Source: Cyanobacteria bacterium UBA8803
Lineage (GTDB): Bacteria; Cyanobacteriota; Cyanobacteriia; Cyanobacteriales; Coleofasciculaceae
NCBI GenBank assembly: GCA_003505715.1
Contig: DNXU01000271.1
Span: 1-7,290 of the forward strand
Direction of reading: 5' to 3'
Length of the DNA stretch: 7,290 nucleotides
Position numbers and translations under genes: made by a program. Below the pieces are notes generated by a model, which was not told the origin of the DNA, did not search any database, and saw only the letters and a program-made list of their open reading frames with translations. This document shows, piece after piece, positions 1-5,811 of the stretch; position 1 is the stretch's first letter; each line of letters starts with the position of its first letter.

Positions 1-30
1 ATGGGGGATGGGGGATGGGGGATGGGTGAT
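1..30. repeat. Heptamer tandem repeat (ATGGGGG)n
   Basis: Three exact copies of the 7-bp unit ATGGGGG are followed by a decayed fourth (ATGGGTG). The array starts at the first base of the window, so it probably continues to the left. Short tandemly repeated heptamers of this kind are common between genes in filamentous cyanobacteria. No coding role is visible. Confidence 0.8.
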
Positions 31-43
31 ATAGTGTCCGGTT
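28..43 (+). repeat. Divergent copy of the ATATCATGTCCG interspersed repeat
   Basis: The stretch GATATAGTGTCCGGTT matches the head of the repeat found at 3310-3347, 3382-3418 and 7272-7290, with two changes in the ATATCATGTCC core. The similarity stops after the GGTT. It is short, so membership of the family is likely but not certain. Confidence 0.45.
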
Positions 44-54
44 GCGTCAATATT

Positions 55-123
55 GTTTGTAGTAACCAATAAGAGTGCTTGACAATAGAGCCTTGTCAAT
101 CACTCTTATTGGTTACTACGAAC
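55..123. repeat. Long near-perfect inverted repeat at the 3' end of the reductase gene
   Basis: Bases 59-77 pair perfectly with 101-119 (19 bp). After one mismatch (78/100), bases 79-85 pair with 93-99 (7 bp), leaving a 7-nt loop at 86-92. The outer side extends to 55/123 with one G-U pair. The hairpin therefore has about 30 paired positions and begins 3 nt past the reductase stop codon. In the reductase transcript it would form a very stable 3' hairpin. No U-tract follows on the minus strand (next bases AATATTGACG), so it is not a textbook intrinsic terminator. It may protect or process the 3' end, or be a small palindromic mobile repeat. Confidence 0.85.
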
Positions 124-126
124 CTT

Positions 127-2469
127 TTAAGAGCCAGCCACTTGCATTTCTCGGTCCATCAGCCACTTCTTGAAACTGCCGGGATTGATAATGCCAGCTT
201 GTACCATCCGGGTATTGCATTCATGGGCCGCTTCGATGAACAAACGGGCTTCTTCGATTAGTTGCTTGGCTCGATCTAGATCCTTTTCGTCGTTATGATG
301 CTCGTAAGCTTGGAACAAATAGCTAGCAAACTTACCTTTGGCAAAGGGGTCAAAAAATAGCTCGGTGTCGTAGAAATATTTGCGGAATTCGCTGACAATT
401 GCCTCTGGATTACTGGAAATGTCAATATTCTGCACTTTTAGCAAAGCTTGAGCTGCACTGAGCATGGCTTCTAGTGCCTTGTCTGCCGCTTGCTTGACGT
501 TGCCGTTGGTAGTATTGCCTTCTAGTAAGAGAGTGGCATCAAAGTAAATACTTTCTGCCCTTGCTACTCCAAAATCGGTGAGGGAGACTACCTCACCTGC
601 GCATTCACCCACACCGATATCGCCGATGGTGTATTCGCGAGCATCGCCCCAGTCGGTGTAAAAGGATTTATCGCTCGCGTAGGCAGGCACGTTGGTAAAA
701 GGTTGTACCCGTTCTTTAATTTCCTTTTTCCCGATGCGGTTGACAAAGTCGGAGAACTTCTCGCCCTTTTGCCGCTCCTGCATGTACATGTCGATCAAAA
801 ATTCGACCACATCCGGTATCTGCTTGGAGGGAAGTACCCCTAGGGATTGTCCGTATTGAGCGGCGTTATTATCCCATTGGCCGCCTAAAATTAGATGGAA
901 ATGGGGCACCCGATGGCGATCAATCAGGCGGCTCGATCCGTAGAAACCAATTTCCGCAACCATTTGCTGACCGCAGGAGTTGAAGCAACCGCTGACTTTA
1001 ATGCGAACGTCTTTGACGGTTTCATCATACTGCCAACCCTTGACAGCTAAGCGATTGTGCAATTCAGCAGCCAAACCGCGAGAACTGGAAATCCCTAGCT
1101 TACAGGTATCCGTACCGGGACAAGCGGTGATATCTACAATCGATTGAGCGCCCGCAGCGTGCAGGTTAATGGCTTTTAAGGCCAAGTAGAGGGCTGGTAA
1201 ATCGGCTTCATGAATCCACCGCAAAATTATATTTTGCTCGACGGTGGTGCGAGTGGTATCGCGGGTAAAGCGACGGGCAATATCAGCCACACCGCGCATC
1301 TGTGGAGCCGTCAGATCGCCCAAGGGTAAGGCGATGGTGACGCAGGTAAACCCTGGTTGCCGTTGATCGTAAACGTTGGTGAACTTCCACTGCTCAAAGG
1401 CTTGTTGATCTTCACCCAAGTCAATAGATTGACCCGCAGAAACAGGTTCGGGCAATCCTGCTTCCTCGAAGGAGGGAATGTTTGGCAGCCAATCTGTCCA
1501 TTTCGGATCGTTTTCCAAAGCTGCCCGTTCTTCTTTAACTAAGCGGCGGAACTCATCGATACCGAGTTTGGCAACGAGAAACTTAATTCGCGCTTTGTTG
1601 CGATTTTTCTTCTCGCCCAGACGGGCATAAACCCTAGCAATAGCTTGGGATAGGGGCAGTAATTCTGCGGTGGGTACAAATTCATCTATTAGTTTAGCTA
1701 AATGAGGAACTGCACCTAAACCCCCACCCACGTACATTTCAAAGCCTTCTTGCTCGACACCATCAACAACCCGCTTTGTGGCAATGAGTCCCATGTCGTG
1801 CATGAAAGTTAGACCGCAAGGGTGCTGCTGGCAACCAGAGAAAGCAATTTTGAACTTCCGGCCAAAATCTTGCACGTCCCGGTGTCCCAGGAAGTAATGG
1901 GTTGCGGCATGGGCATAACCACTCACGTCAAAGGCTTCATCCCGGCACACTCCAGCTAGGGGGCAAGCTGTCACGTTACGCACCGAGTTACCGCAGGCTT
2001 CGCGAGTGGTGATGCCCACTGCGGCCAAGCGGCGATGCATGTCTGGTGTATCTTCTATAGAAATGAAGTGGAGTTGAAAATCCTGGCGGGTAGTAACGTG
2101 TAGAATGCCATCGGAATATTCTTCAGAAATATCCGCTAGTACTTCCATCTGTTCGGCAGTCATCCCCCCGTAGGGAATTTTGATGCGCTGCATTCCAGGG
2201 GCTTCCCATTTCGTTTCTGGCCCTTTCGTCAACTCGGCATGAGGAAAGGGAATGGTTTGGGACTTCTCGCCATCATACCGGAAGCCGTTATCATACCGTT
2301 GACCGTAAGCTCCCCGACGCAGCCGTAACTCAGCAAAAACTTTCTCATCCAGCTTGCCTTGACAGCGCAGTCGCATCTGGTTTTCAAATGTGTCAATCTC
2401 CTCTGCCCAGTGGGGAGGCATTTTGTCGGCGAGGATAGCTTTCCAAGTTGGGGGTTGTTGGGTTGTCAT
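127..2469 (-). CDS. sir: Ferredoxin-type sulfite (or nitrite) reductase with C-terminal helical extension
   Basis: This is a siroheme/4Fe-4S reductase predicted to carry out six-electron reduction of sulfite to sulfide (or nitrite to ammonia) in the cytoplasm, probably using ferredoxin because no flavoprotein partner is nearby. The cluster/siroheme ligands are C450-x5-C456 (CPGTDTC) and C495-x3-C499 (GCFNSCG). The four basic anion-binding residues known from E. coli SiRHP have counterparts at R128 (TTRQD), R164 (SVRNV), K205 and K207 (RKFK). The N-terminal half has its own cysteines at 169, 175, 213 and 218. At 780 residues it is much longer than the roughly 640-residue Sir usual in cyanobacteria, and its N-terminus resembles the general bacterial nitrite/sulfite reductase class instead. 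Residues about 640-760 form a helical, HEPN-like extension. The ATG is preceded by AGGA (2478-2481) with 8-nt spacing. Sulfite is favoured over nitrite because a cysteine synthase lies nearby, but sequence alone does not settle this. Confidence 0.88.
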   Translation of the reverse strand: MTTQQPPTWKAILADKMPPHWAEEIDTFENQMRLRCQGKLDEKVFAELRLRRGAYGQRYDNGFRYDGEKSQTIPFPHAELTKGPETKWEAPGMQRIKIPYGGMTAEQMEVLADISEEYSDGILHVTTRQDFQLHFISIEDTPDMHRRLAAVGITTREACGNSVRNVTACPLAGVCRDEAFDVSGYAHAATHYFLGHRDVQDFGRKFKIAFSGCQQHPCGLTFMHDMGLIATKRVVDGVEQEGFEMYVGGGLGAVPHLAKLIDEFVPTAELLPLSQAIARVYARLGEKKNRNKARIKFLVAKLGIDEFRRLVKEERAALENDPKWTDWLPNIPSFEEAGLPEPVSAGQSIDLGEDQQAFEQWKFTNVYDQRQPGFTCVTIALPLGDLTAPQMRGVADIARRFTRDTTRTTVEQNIILRWIHEADLPALYLALKAINLHAAGAQSIVDITACPGTDTCKLGISSSRGLAAELHNRLAVKGWQYDETVKDVRIKVSGCFNSCGQQMVAEIGFYGSSRLIDRHRVPHFHLILGGQWDNNAAQYGQSLGVLPSKQIPDVVEFLIDMYMQERQKGEKFSDFVNRIGKKEIKERVQPFTNVPAYASDKSFYTDWGDAREYTIGDIGVGECAGEVVSLTDFGVARAESIYFDATLLLEGNTTNGNVKQAADKALEAMLSAAQALLKVQNIDISSNPEAIVSEFRKYFYDTELFFDPFAKGKFASYLFQAYEHHNDEKDLDRAKQLIEEARLFIEAAHECNTRMVQAGIINPGSFKKWLMDREMQVAGS

Positions 2470-2648
2470 CTTGAGTATCCTGGGGAAAAACTGTTAGCTG
2501 CGCTACAGATTGGCACAATCAACCTACAGATCGCTGATCGTTACACAAATCTCTACTATTTCGACCGGGATTTAGTATTTTTTTACAATCAGAGCTGATA
2601 CGCTCGCCAAGCGGGTAGCACTGATTTGAGTTAGGCTGAGGAAGTAGT
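2470..2648. promoter_or_regulatory. Divergent intergenic region between reductase and Uma2 genes
   Basis: This 179-bp gap must hold the promoters of two genes reading away from each other. An 8-bp direct repeat CTACAGAT occurs at 2503-2510 and 2524-2531, start to start 21 bp, about two helical turns, and lies 34-62 bp upstream of the reductase ATG. A palindromic GTA-N6-TAC with an all-T centre lies at 2575-2586. I found no convincing -35/-10 pair and no GTA-N8-TAC site of the NtcA type. The regulatory role is inferred from position only. Confidence 0.4.
2638..2644 (+). promoter_or_regulatory. Shine-Dalgarno that favours the GTG start of the Uma2 gene
   Basis: The purine-rich GAGGAAG lies 4 nt before the GTG at 2649. 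The next in-frame candidate, ATG at 2682, has no such sequence ahead of it (upstream bases are AGCAGATTCTACCTT). This supports the GTG start, although family members often begin close to the later methionine. Confidence 0.55.
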
Positions 2649-3293
2649 GTGGCCCTATTGTACAGCAGCAGATTCTACCTTATGGTTGTGCCAGCGATAG
2701 AGCAAGAAAGAATAGCCGACGAGCAGCGCCTTGTATTACCTGGACGCCACAGTTGGCAGCAGTTCCAAGCCATGCAAGCATGGGCAGAAGATATTCCCGG
2801 TCTTCGTATCATTTATCTAGATGGGTGCATAGAACTGATGACAACGGGCAAAGCCCACGAACAGATCAAGAAGTTTATTGCCATACTACTGGAAGCCTAT
2901 TTCTTTGAAATGGGCATTAAATTTGTACCAGCTGGCAATGCCACCTGTGAGGCTCAGGACAGGGGAGCCTCCTTTGCTCCAGATGAATCTTACTGTATTG
3001 GAGAAGATCAGGAATATCCTGACTTAGGAATTGAAGTAATTTTAACCAGCGGTGGGATTGGCAAATTAGAAAAGTACAAGCGATTTAAGGTACGTGAAGT
3101 TTGGTTTTGGCAGAAAAAGCAGATTTCAGTCCATGTGTTGCGCGATCCAGAAGATGCTGAAAAAATCAGATACGAACAGGTTGCCAAGAGTGAGTTATTG
3201 CCGAAGTTAGATTTGGCTTTGTTGGAGAAGTGCATCCAGATACCAGATGTATCTGAGGCAAGAGCAGCATTTCTAAAAGGATTTAGGGCTTAA
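2649..3293 (+). CDS. Uma2 family protein (DUF820, restriction-endonuclease-like fold)
   Basis: This is a 214-residue member of the Uma2/DUF820 family, hugely expanded in cyanobacteria and predicted to adopt a PD-(D/E)XK nuclease fold. No cellular role is established for the family. Visible family landmarks are the early SWQQFQAM segment (residues 35-42), LDGCIELM (57-64), the P-D-E-S-Y turn (111-115), the core strand P-D-L-G-I-E-V (124-130) that carries putative metal-binding D125 and E129, and the helix KLEKYKRFKVREVWFW (139-154) with K139/K142 as candidate catalytic lysines. There is no signal peptide or membrane segment. Length is slightly above the usual 180-200 residues, partly from the 11 residues before M12, so translation may instead start at ATG 2682. 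It stands alone, divergent from the reductase and convergent with the cysteine synthase. The family assignment is strong; nuclease activity is inferred from the fold. Confidence 0.88.
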   Translation: MALLYSSRFYLMVVPAIEQERIADEQRLVLPGRHSWQQFQAMQAWAEDIPGLRIIYLDGCIELMTTGKAHEQIKKFIAILLEAYFFEMGIKFVPAGNATCEAQDRGASFAPDESYCIGEDQEYPDLGIEVILTSGGIGKLEKYKRFKVREVWFWQKKQISVHVLRDPEDAEKIRYEQVAKSELLPKLDLALLEKCIQIPDVSEARAAFLKGFRA

Positions 3294-3310
3294 GAATAGA
3301 TAATCTTCTG

Positions 3311-3347
3311 ATATCATGTCCGATTAAACACCCAGAATATCTGTAGG
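3311..3347 (+). repeat. Interspersed repeat, copy 1 (37 bp)
   Basis: A 37-bp unit beginning ATATCATGTCCGATTAAA and ending in ATATCTGTAGG. It is repeated at 3382-3418 with a single C/T difference. It lies 18 bp past the Uma2 stop codon. Confidence 0.9.
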
Positions 3348-3351
3348 CTGG

Positions 3352-3375
3352 TGCATTCCAATTGGTGTTTATGCA
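3352..3375. repeat. Small inverted repeat between the two 37-bp copies
   Basis: TGCAT at 3352-3356 pairs with ATGCA at 3371-3375. The loop contains the palindrome CCAATTGG (3358-3365). An A-run follows on the plus strand (3375-3382), that is, a T-run on the minus strand before the hairpin. That order is wrong for a terminator in either direction, and the stem is short. Confidence 0.4.
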
Positions 3376-3381
3376 AAAAAA

Positions 3382-3418
3382 ATATCATGTCCGATTAAAT
3401 ACCCAGAATATCTGTAGG
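3382..3418 (+). repeat. Interspersed repeat, copy 2 (37 bp)
   Basis: This copy matches copy 1 at 36 of 37 positions, start to start 71 bp. Here the unit runs straight into the GGGCGGGTTT arm of the next inverted repeat. Confidence 0.9.
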
Positions 3419-3480
3419 GGCGGGTTTAGCGACCAATATTGTGGGCTCCGCAGATAGGACTTAAGTCAAAACCCGCCCTT
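3416..3480. repeat. Inverted repeat with GGGCGGGTTT arms at the 3' end of cysK
   Basis: GGGCGGGTTT (3418-3427) is the exact reverse complement of AAACCCGCCC (3469-3478), separated by 41 bp. The pairing extends outward by a G-U and an A-T pair. The interior contains the palindrome GACTTAAGTC (3458-3467). It begins 4 bp beyond the cysteine synthase stop codon. The loop is long and no U-tract follows on the minus strand, so it looks more like a dispersed cyanobacterial repeat than an intrinsic terminator, though it could still define the 3' end of the transcript. Confidence 0.7.
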
Positions 3481-3484
3481 GCGA

Positions 3485-4459
3485 CTAATTGGGTAATAGT
3501 TCCTTCTGCGCTAGCCATTCCCGATTAAACAACCGGGACTGATACCGCGCCCCACCATCGCACAAAATGGTAACAATAGTGTGGCCTGGTCCCATTTGTT
3601 TAGCAAGAGCTACAGCTGCTGCCACATTAATCCCTGTAGAACCACCGAGGAATAGACCATCTTGCCAAAGTAGCTGGTAAACTACCCGGACACACTCCTG
3701 ATCATCAATTTGGATGGCATCATCAACGGGAGCGCCTTCCATATTAGCAGTGATGCGGCTATTGCCAATGCCTTCAGTAATCGAGTTACCTTCGATTTTA
3801 ATTTCGCCCGTCTTGACGTAACTGTATAATCCGCTGCCCATCGGATCGGCAACCACGGATTTAATATTGGGGTTTTTTTCTTTCAGGAACATCGAAACAC
3901 CCGCAAAGGTGCCACCTGTCCCCGTGGAAGTAACCCAAGCATCAACCTTACCATCCGTTTGTGCCCAAATCTCTGGCCCGGTAGTTTCATAATGAGCCTG
4001 TCGATTGGCTAAATTATCAAACTGATTGGCCCAGATCGCATTGTCCATCTCAGCGGCAATGCGTCCAGAAAGCTTAACGTAATTATTAGGGTCTCTGTAA
4101 GGCACGGCAGGTACGGGGCGAACCTCAGCACCAAGGGTTCTCAACGCCTCCATTTTTTCTTGGGATTGGGTGTTAGGAATAATAATCAGGGACTTATAAC
4201 CTCTGGCATTACAAATATGCGCCAAACCAATACCTGTGTTGCCAGCCGTACCCTCAACAACCGTACCCCCAGGTTTCAACAACCCTTTTTCTTCAGCATC
4301 TTTAATAATATAAAGTGCAGCCCGGTCTTTGACAGACCCGCCGGGATTGAGAAACTCGGCTTTACCCAAAATTTCGCAGCCAGTTTCCTCACTGAAACTA
4401 TTTAACCGGATCAGGGGTGTGTTACCCACTGTTCCTACGAACCCTAATTTGATATCCAT
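3485..4459 (-). CDS. cysK: Cysteine synthase (O-acetylserine sulfhydrylase), PLP-dependent
   Basis: This 324-residue cytoplasmic enzyme of the cysteine synthase/cystathionine beta-synthase fold would make cysteine from O-acetylserine and sulfide. Key elements are NTPLIRL (13-19), the PLP lysine K44 in NPGGSVKDRAA, the substrate loop TAGNTG (71-76), the PLP phosphate-binding loop GTGGT (180-184), GGSTGIN (272-278) and CDGGARYQS (300-308). The loop is TAGNTG where classical CysK has TSGNTG, which, with the ADPMGSGLYSYV segment, suggests a CysK-related clade separate from E. coli CysK. The frame stays open for 68 codons upstream to 4663, but that part overlaps homoserine kinase and has no family similarity, so ATG 4457-4459 is chosen; no strong Shine-Dalgarno precedes it. 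It lies 97 bp downstream of thrB on the same strand, so co-transcription is possible. CysM-like or other thiol-adding activity remains an alternative. Confidence 0.87.
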   Translation of the reverse strand: MDIKLGFVGTVGNTPLIRLNSFSEETGCEILGKAEFLNPGGSVKDRAALYIIKDAEEKGLLKPGGTVVEGTAGNTGIGLAHICNARGYKSLIIIPNTQSQEKMEALRTLGAEVRPVPAVPYRDPNNYVKLSGRIAAEMDNAIWANQFDNLANRQAHYETTGPEIWAQTDGKVDAWVTSTGTGGTFAGVSMFLKEKNPNIKSVVADPMGSGLYSYVKTGEIKIEGNSITEGIGNSRITANMEGAPVDDAIQIDDQECVRVVYQLLWQDGLFLGGSTGINVAAAVALAKQMGPGHTIVTILCDGGARYQSRLFNREWLAQKELLPN

Positions 4460-4556
4460 CTTGTTTAGTAGTAGACCTTTTCCCAAAACGCAGCTGTCAA
4501 CAAGGGGGCAAATTTCTAGATCAAATCCACAATAGCGTATGCGATCGCCTATCCTG

Positions 4557-5519
4557 TCACACAGATTCAATCTCAGTTCTCGCGCCTTGGTTATCGAGGG
4601 AGAGCGATCGCATCTGTACCCCCATCCCCTGTTCTTGCCAAGCTGTTGCCATTGCGGCTGCAACTGCTGAAGCTAATTCGGCATCAACTAAAGCTAGGAG
4701 TGTCGGACCAGCACCACTAATCACCATGCCATAAGCCCCAGCCTTTAACGCAGCAGAGTATATAGTTTCGTAGCCTGGGATTAGGGTTTGGCGGTAAGGT
4801 TGGTGGATGCGATCGTGCAGCGCCAAGCGTAACCAATCTCCTTGTCCCGTCTCCAACCCCCGCAGCAGCAAACCCAGGTGTGCCGTATTGAAAATTGCAT
4901 CGGCACGACTATATTGAGAAGGTAGAATCCGACGGGCTGCTTCTGTAGACAATTCAAAATCTGGAATTGCCACCACAGGGACAAGATCAGGGTGCCAGGG
5001 AATATCACAAATTTCCCATCCCTTGATAGCGTCTCCCCCCTCGGCAGCTAGGCGGCATCCTCCCAGTAAAGCGGGAACCACATTGTCGGGATGCCCTTCC
5101 CTAGCGATCGCCAACTTCATGATTTCGTTCCGATCCAGGGGTGCGCCAGCAAGTTGGTTAGCACCGACTAACCCCCCCACAATAGCAGTTGCCGAACTAC
5201 CCAATCCTCTCGCGAGCGGCACACCCAGGTCAATGGCAATTTTTACAGGTGGGGGAGTTTCACCCAAATGTTGGTAAAACTCCCTAAAGGCTTGGTAAGC
5301 CAGATTATTTTCATTAACCATCACCCGTTCTTGCTCAGCACCTGTCACGGTAATTAAAAAGCGATCGCTCGCGTCGTCCAGTTCTGCGCTAGCTGAGTCG
5401 AGGCGGGTAAATTTAAACTGGTTATACAGTGTCAAAGCTGCCCCAAGGCAATCAAATCCTGGCCCTAGATTAGATGTTGTGCCGGGAACGGTGACAGTAA
5501 CGCTATTAACAACAGGCAT
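4557..5519 (-). CDS. thrB: Homoserine kinase (GHMP kinase family)
   Basis: This 320-residue enzyme phosphorylates homoserine with ATP to O-phosphohomoserine, the substrate of threonine synthase, in the aspartate-family pathway of the cytoplasm. All three GHMP-kinase motifs are present: VPGTTSNLGPGFDCLG near the N-terminus (residues 11-26), the ATP phosphate loop PLARGLGSSATA (101-112) and the C-terminal ISGAGPT (267-273). EGHPDN (141-146) is typical of ThrB. Length is normal and there is no sign of damage. The start is well supported: AAGGA (plus-strand 5526-5530) lies 6 nt before the ATG. A TACTAT hexamer (plus-strand 5542-5547) could be a -10 element, but no good -35 stands at the right distance. 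cysK follows on the same strand after 97 bp. threonine synthase and homoserine dehydrogenase are not in the window. Confidence 0.97.
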   Translation of the reverse strand: MPVVNSVTVTVPGTTSNLGPGFDCLGAALTLYNQFKFTRLDSASAELDDASDRFLITVTGAEQERVMVNENNLAYQAFREFYQHLGETPPPVKIAIDLGVPLARGLGSSATAIVGGLVGANQLAGAPLDRNEIMKLAIAREGHPDNVVPALLGGCRLAAEGGDAIKGWEICDIPWHPDLVPVVAIPDFELSTEAARRILPSQYSRADAIFNTAHLGLLLRGLETGQGDWLRLALHDRIHQPYRQTLIPGYETIYSAALKAGAYGMVISGAGPTLLALVDAELASAVAAAMATAWQEQGMGVQMRSLSLDNQGARTEIESV

Positions 5520-5621
5520 CCGTAATCCTTAAGAATGAATAATAGTACAGTTTAATGAGAAAGAGGTAACGAGACTCAACTATGAGCCTGCTTGCAGTGG
5601 ATGTTGGCAGCTGATTTTGAT

Positions 5622-5647
5622 AACGGATGTAACGGATTAACGGATGT
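5622..5647. repeat. Short direct repeat AACGGATGT, about three copies
   Basis: AACGGATGT at 5622, AACGGATTA at 5631 and AACGGATGT at 5639 follow each other with a 9- then 8-bp period. A GGATGTTGG motif also occurs earlier, near 5599, and again at 5642. The position about 100 bp upstream of thrB leaves a regulatory role possible, but there is no direct evidence. Confidence 0.6.
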
Positions 5648-5706
5648 TGGTAGTTAATGTAGTGCGATCGCGACAATAGGGACACAAGAAATTAATTACT
5701 CACCAA

Positions 5707-5748
5707 TTCTGTAGGGGTGAAGCATTCGGGCGATGCGATCGCACAGAA
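5707..5748. repeat. Cyanobacterial-type dispersed repeat (GTAGGGGTGAAGCATTCGGG) with HIP1
   Basis: The element is bounded by TTCTGT (5707-5712) and its reverse complement ACAGAA (5743-5748). Inside, GCAT/ATGC (5722-5725 and 5733-5736) could form a small stem, and a HIP1 palindrome sits at 5735-5742. From memory, GTAGGGGYGAAGCATTCGG elements are widely scattered in cyanobacterial genomes; I could not search this. Confidence 0.6.
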
Positions 5749-5777
5749 AACCCTAAATACTGAAAACCCTAAATACT
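5746..5777. repeat. Perfect 16-bp tandem duplication
   Basis: GAAAACCCTAAATACT occurs twice in direct succession (5746-5761 and 5762-5777) with no mismatch, which suggests a recent slippage duplication. Confidence 0.95.
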
Positions 5778-5784
5778 GATATCC

Positions 5785-5811
5785 GTAGGCGATAGCCTTC
5801 CCGCAGGGTAT
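5785..5811. repeat. Dispersed repeat GTAGGCGATAGCCTTCCCGC
   Basis: The unit contains two tiny stems in succession, GGC-GATA-GCC and CCC-GCA-GGG. From memory this is a recurring intergenic element in filamentous cyanobacteria. Only one copy is in the window, so the repeat status rests on recall rather than on internal evidence. Confidence 0.5.

Noticed and set aside
79..261. Plus-strand 60-codon frame across the palindrome and the reductase 3' end
   Set aside because: It is antisense to the reductase C-terminus, starts inside the palindrome and has no recognisable protein features.
2470..2648. NtcA-binding site upstream of the reductase
   Set aside because: No GTA-N8-TAC is present; the only near case, at 2575-2586, has 6-bp spacing.
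3352..3382. Intrinsic terminator for the Uma2 gene
   Set aside because: The 5-bp stem is weak with a 14-nt loop, and it is followed by A rather than T on the plus strand.
3311..3418. CRISPR-like array formed by the two 37-bp repeats with a 34-bp spacer
   Set aside because: Only two units; other copies are dispersed singly at 28 and 7272; no cas genes are in the window; and the second copy runs into an inverted repeat. A dispersed repeat explains it better.
4475..4500. Minus-strand TTGACA (plus-strand 4495-4500) as -35 of a cysK promoter
   Set aside because: No good -10 hexamer stands 16-18 bp downstream; a later TACTAA would put the start almost at the ATG. Kept only as a possibility.
5023..5277. 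Plus-strand 84-codon frame inside thrB
   Set aside because: It lies wholly antisense to the conserved GHMP kinase motifs and has a low-complexity, alanine/proline-rich shadow composition.
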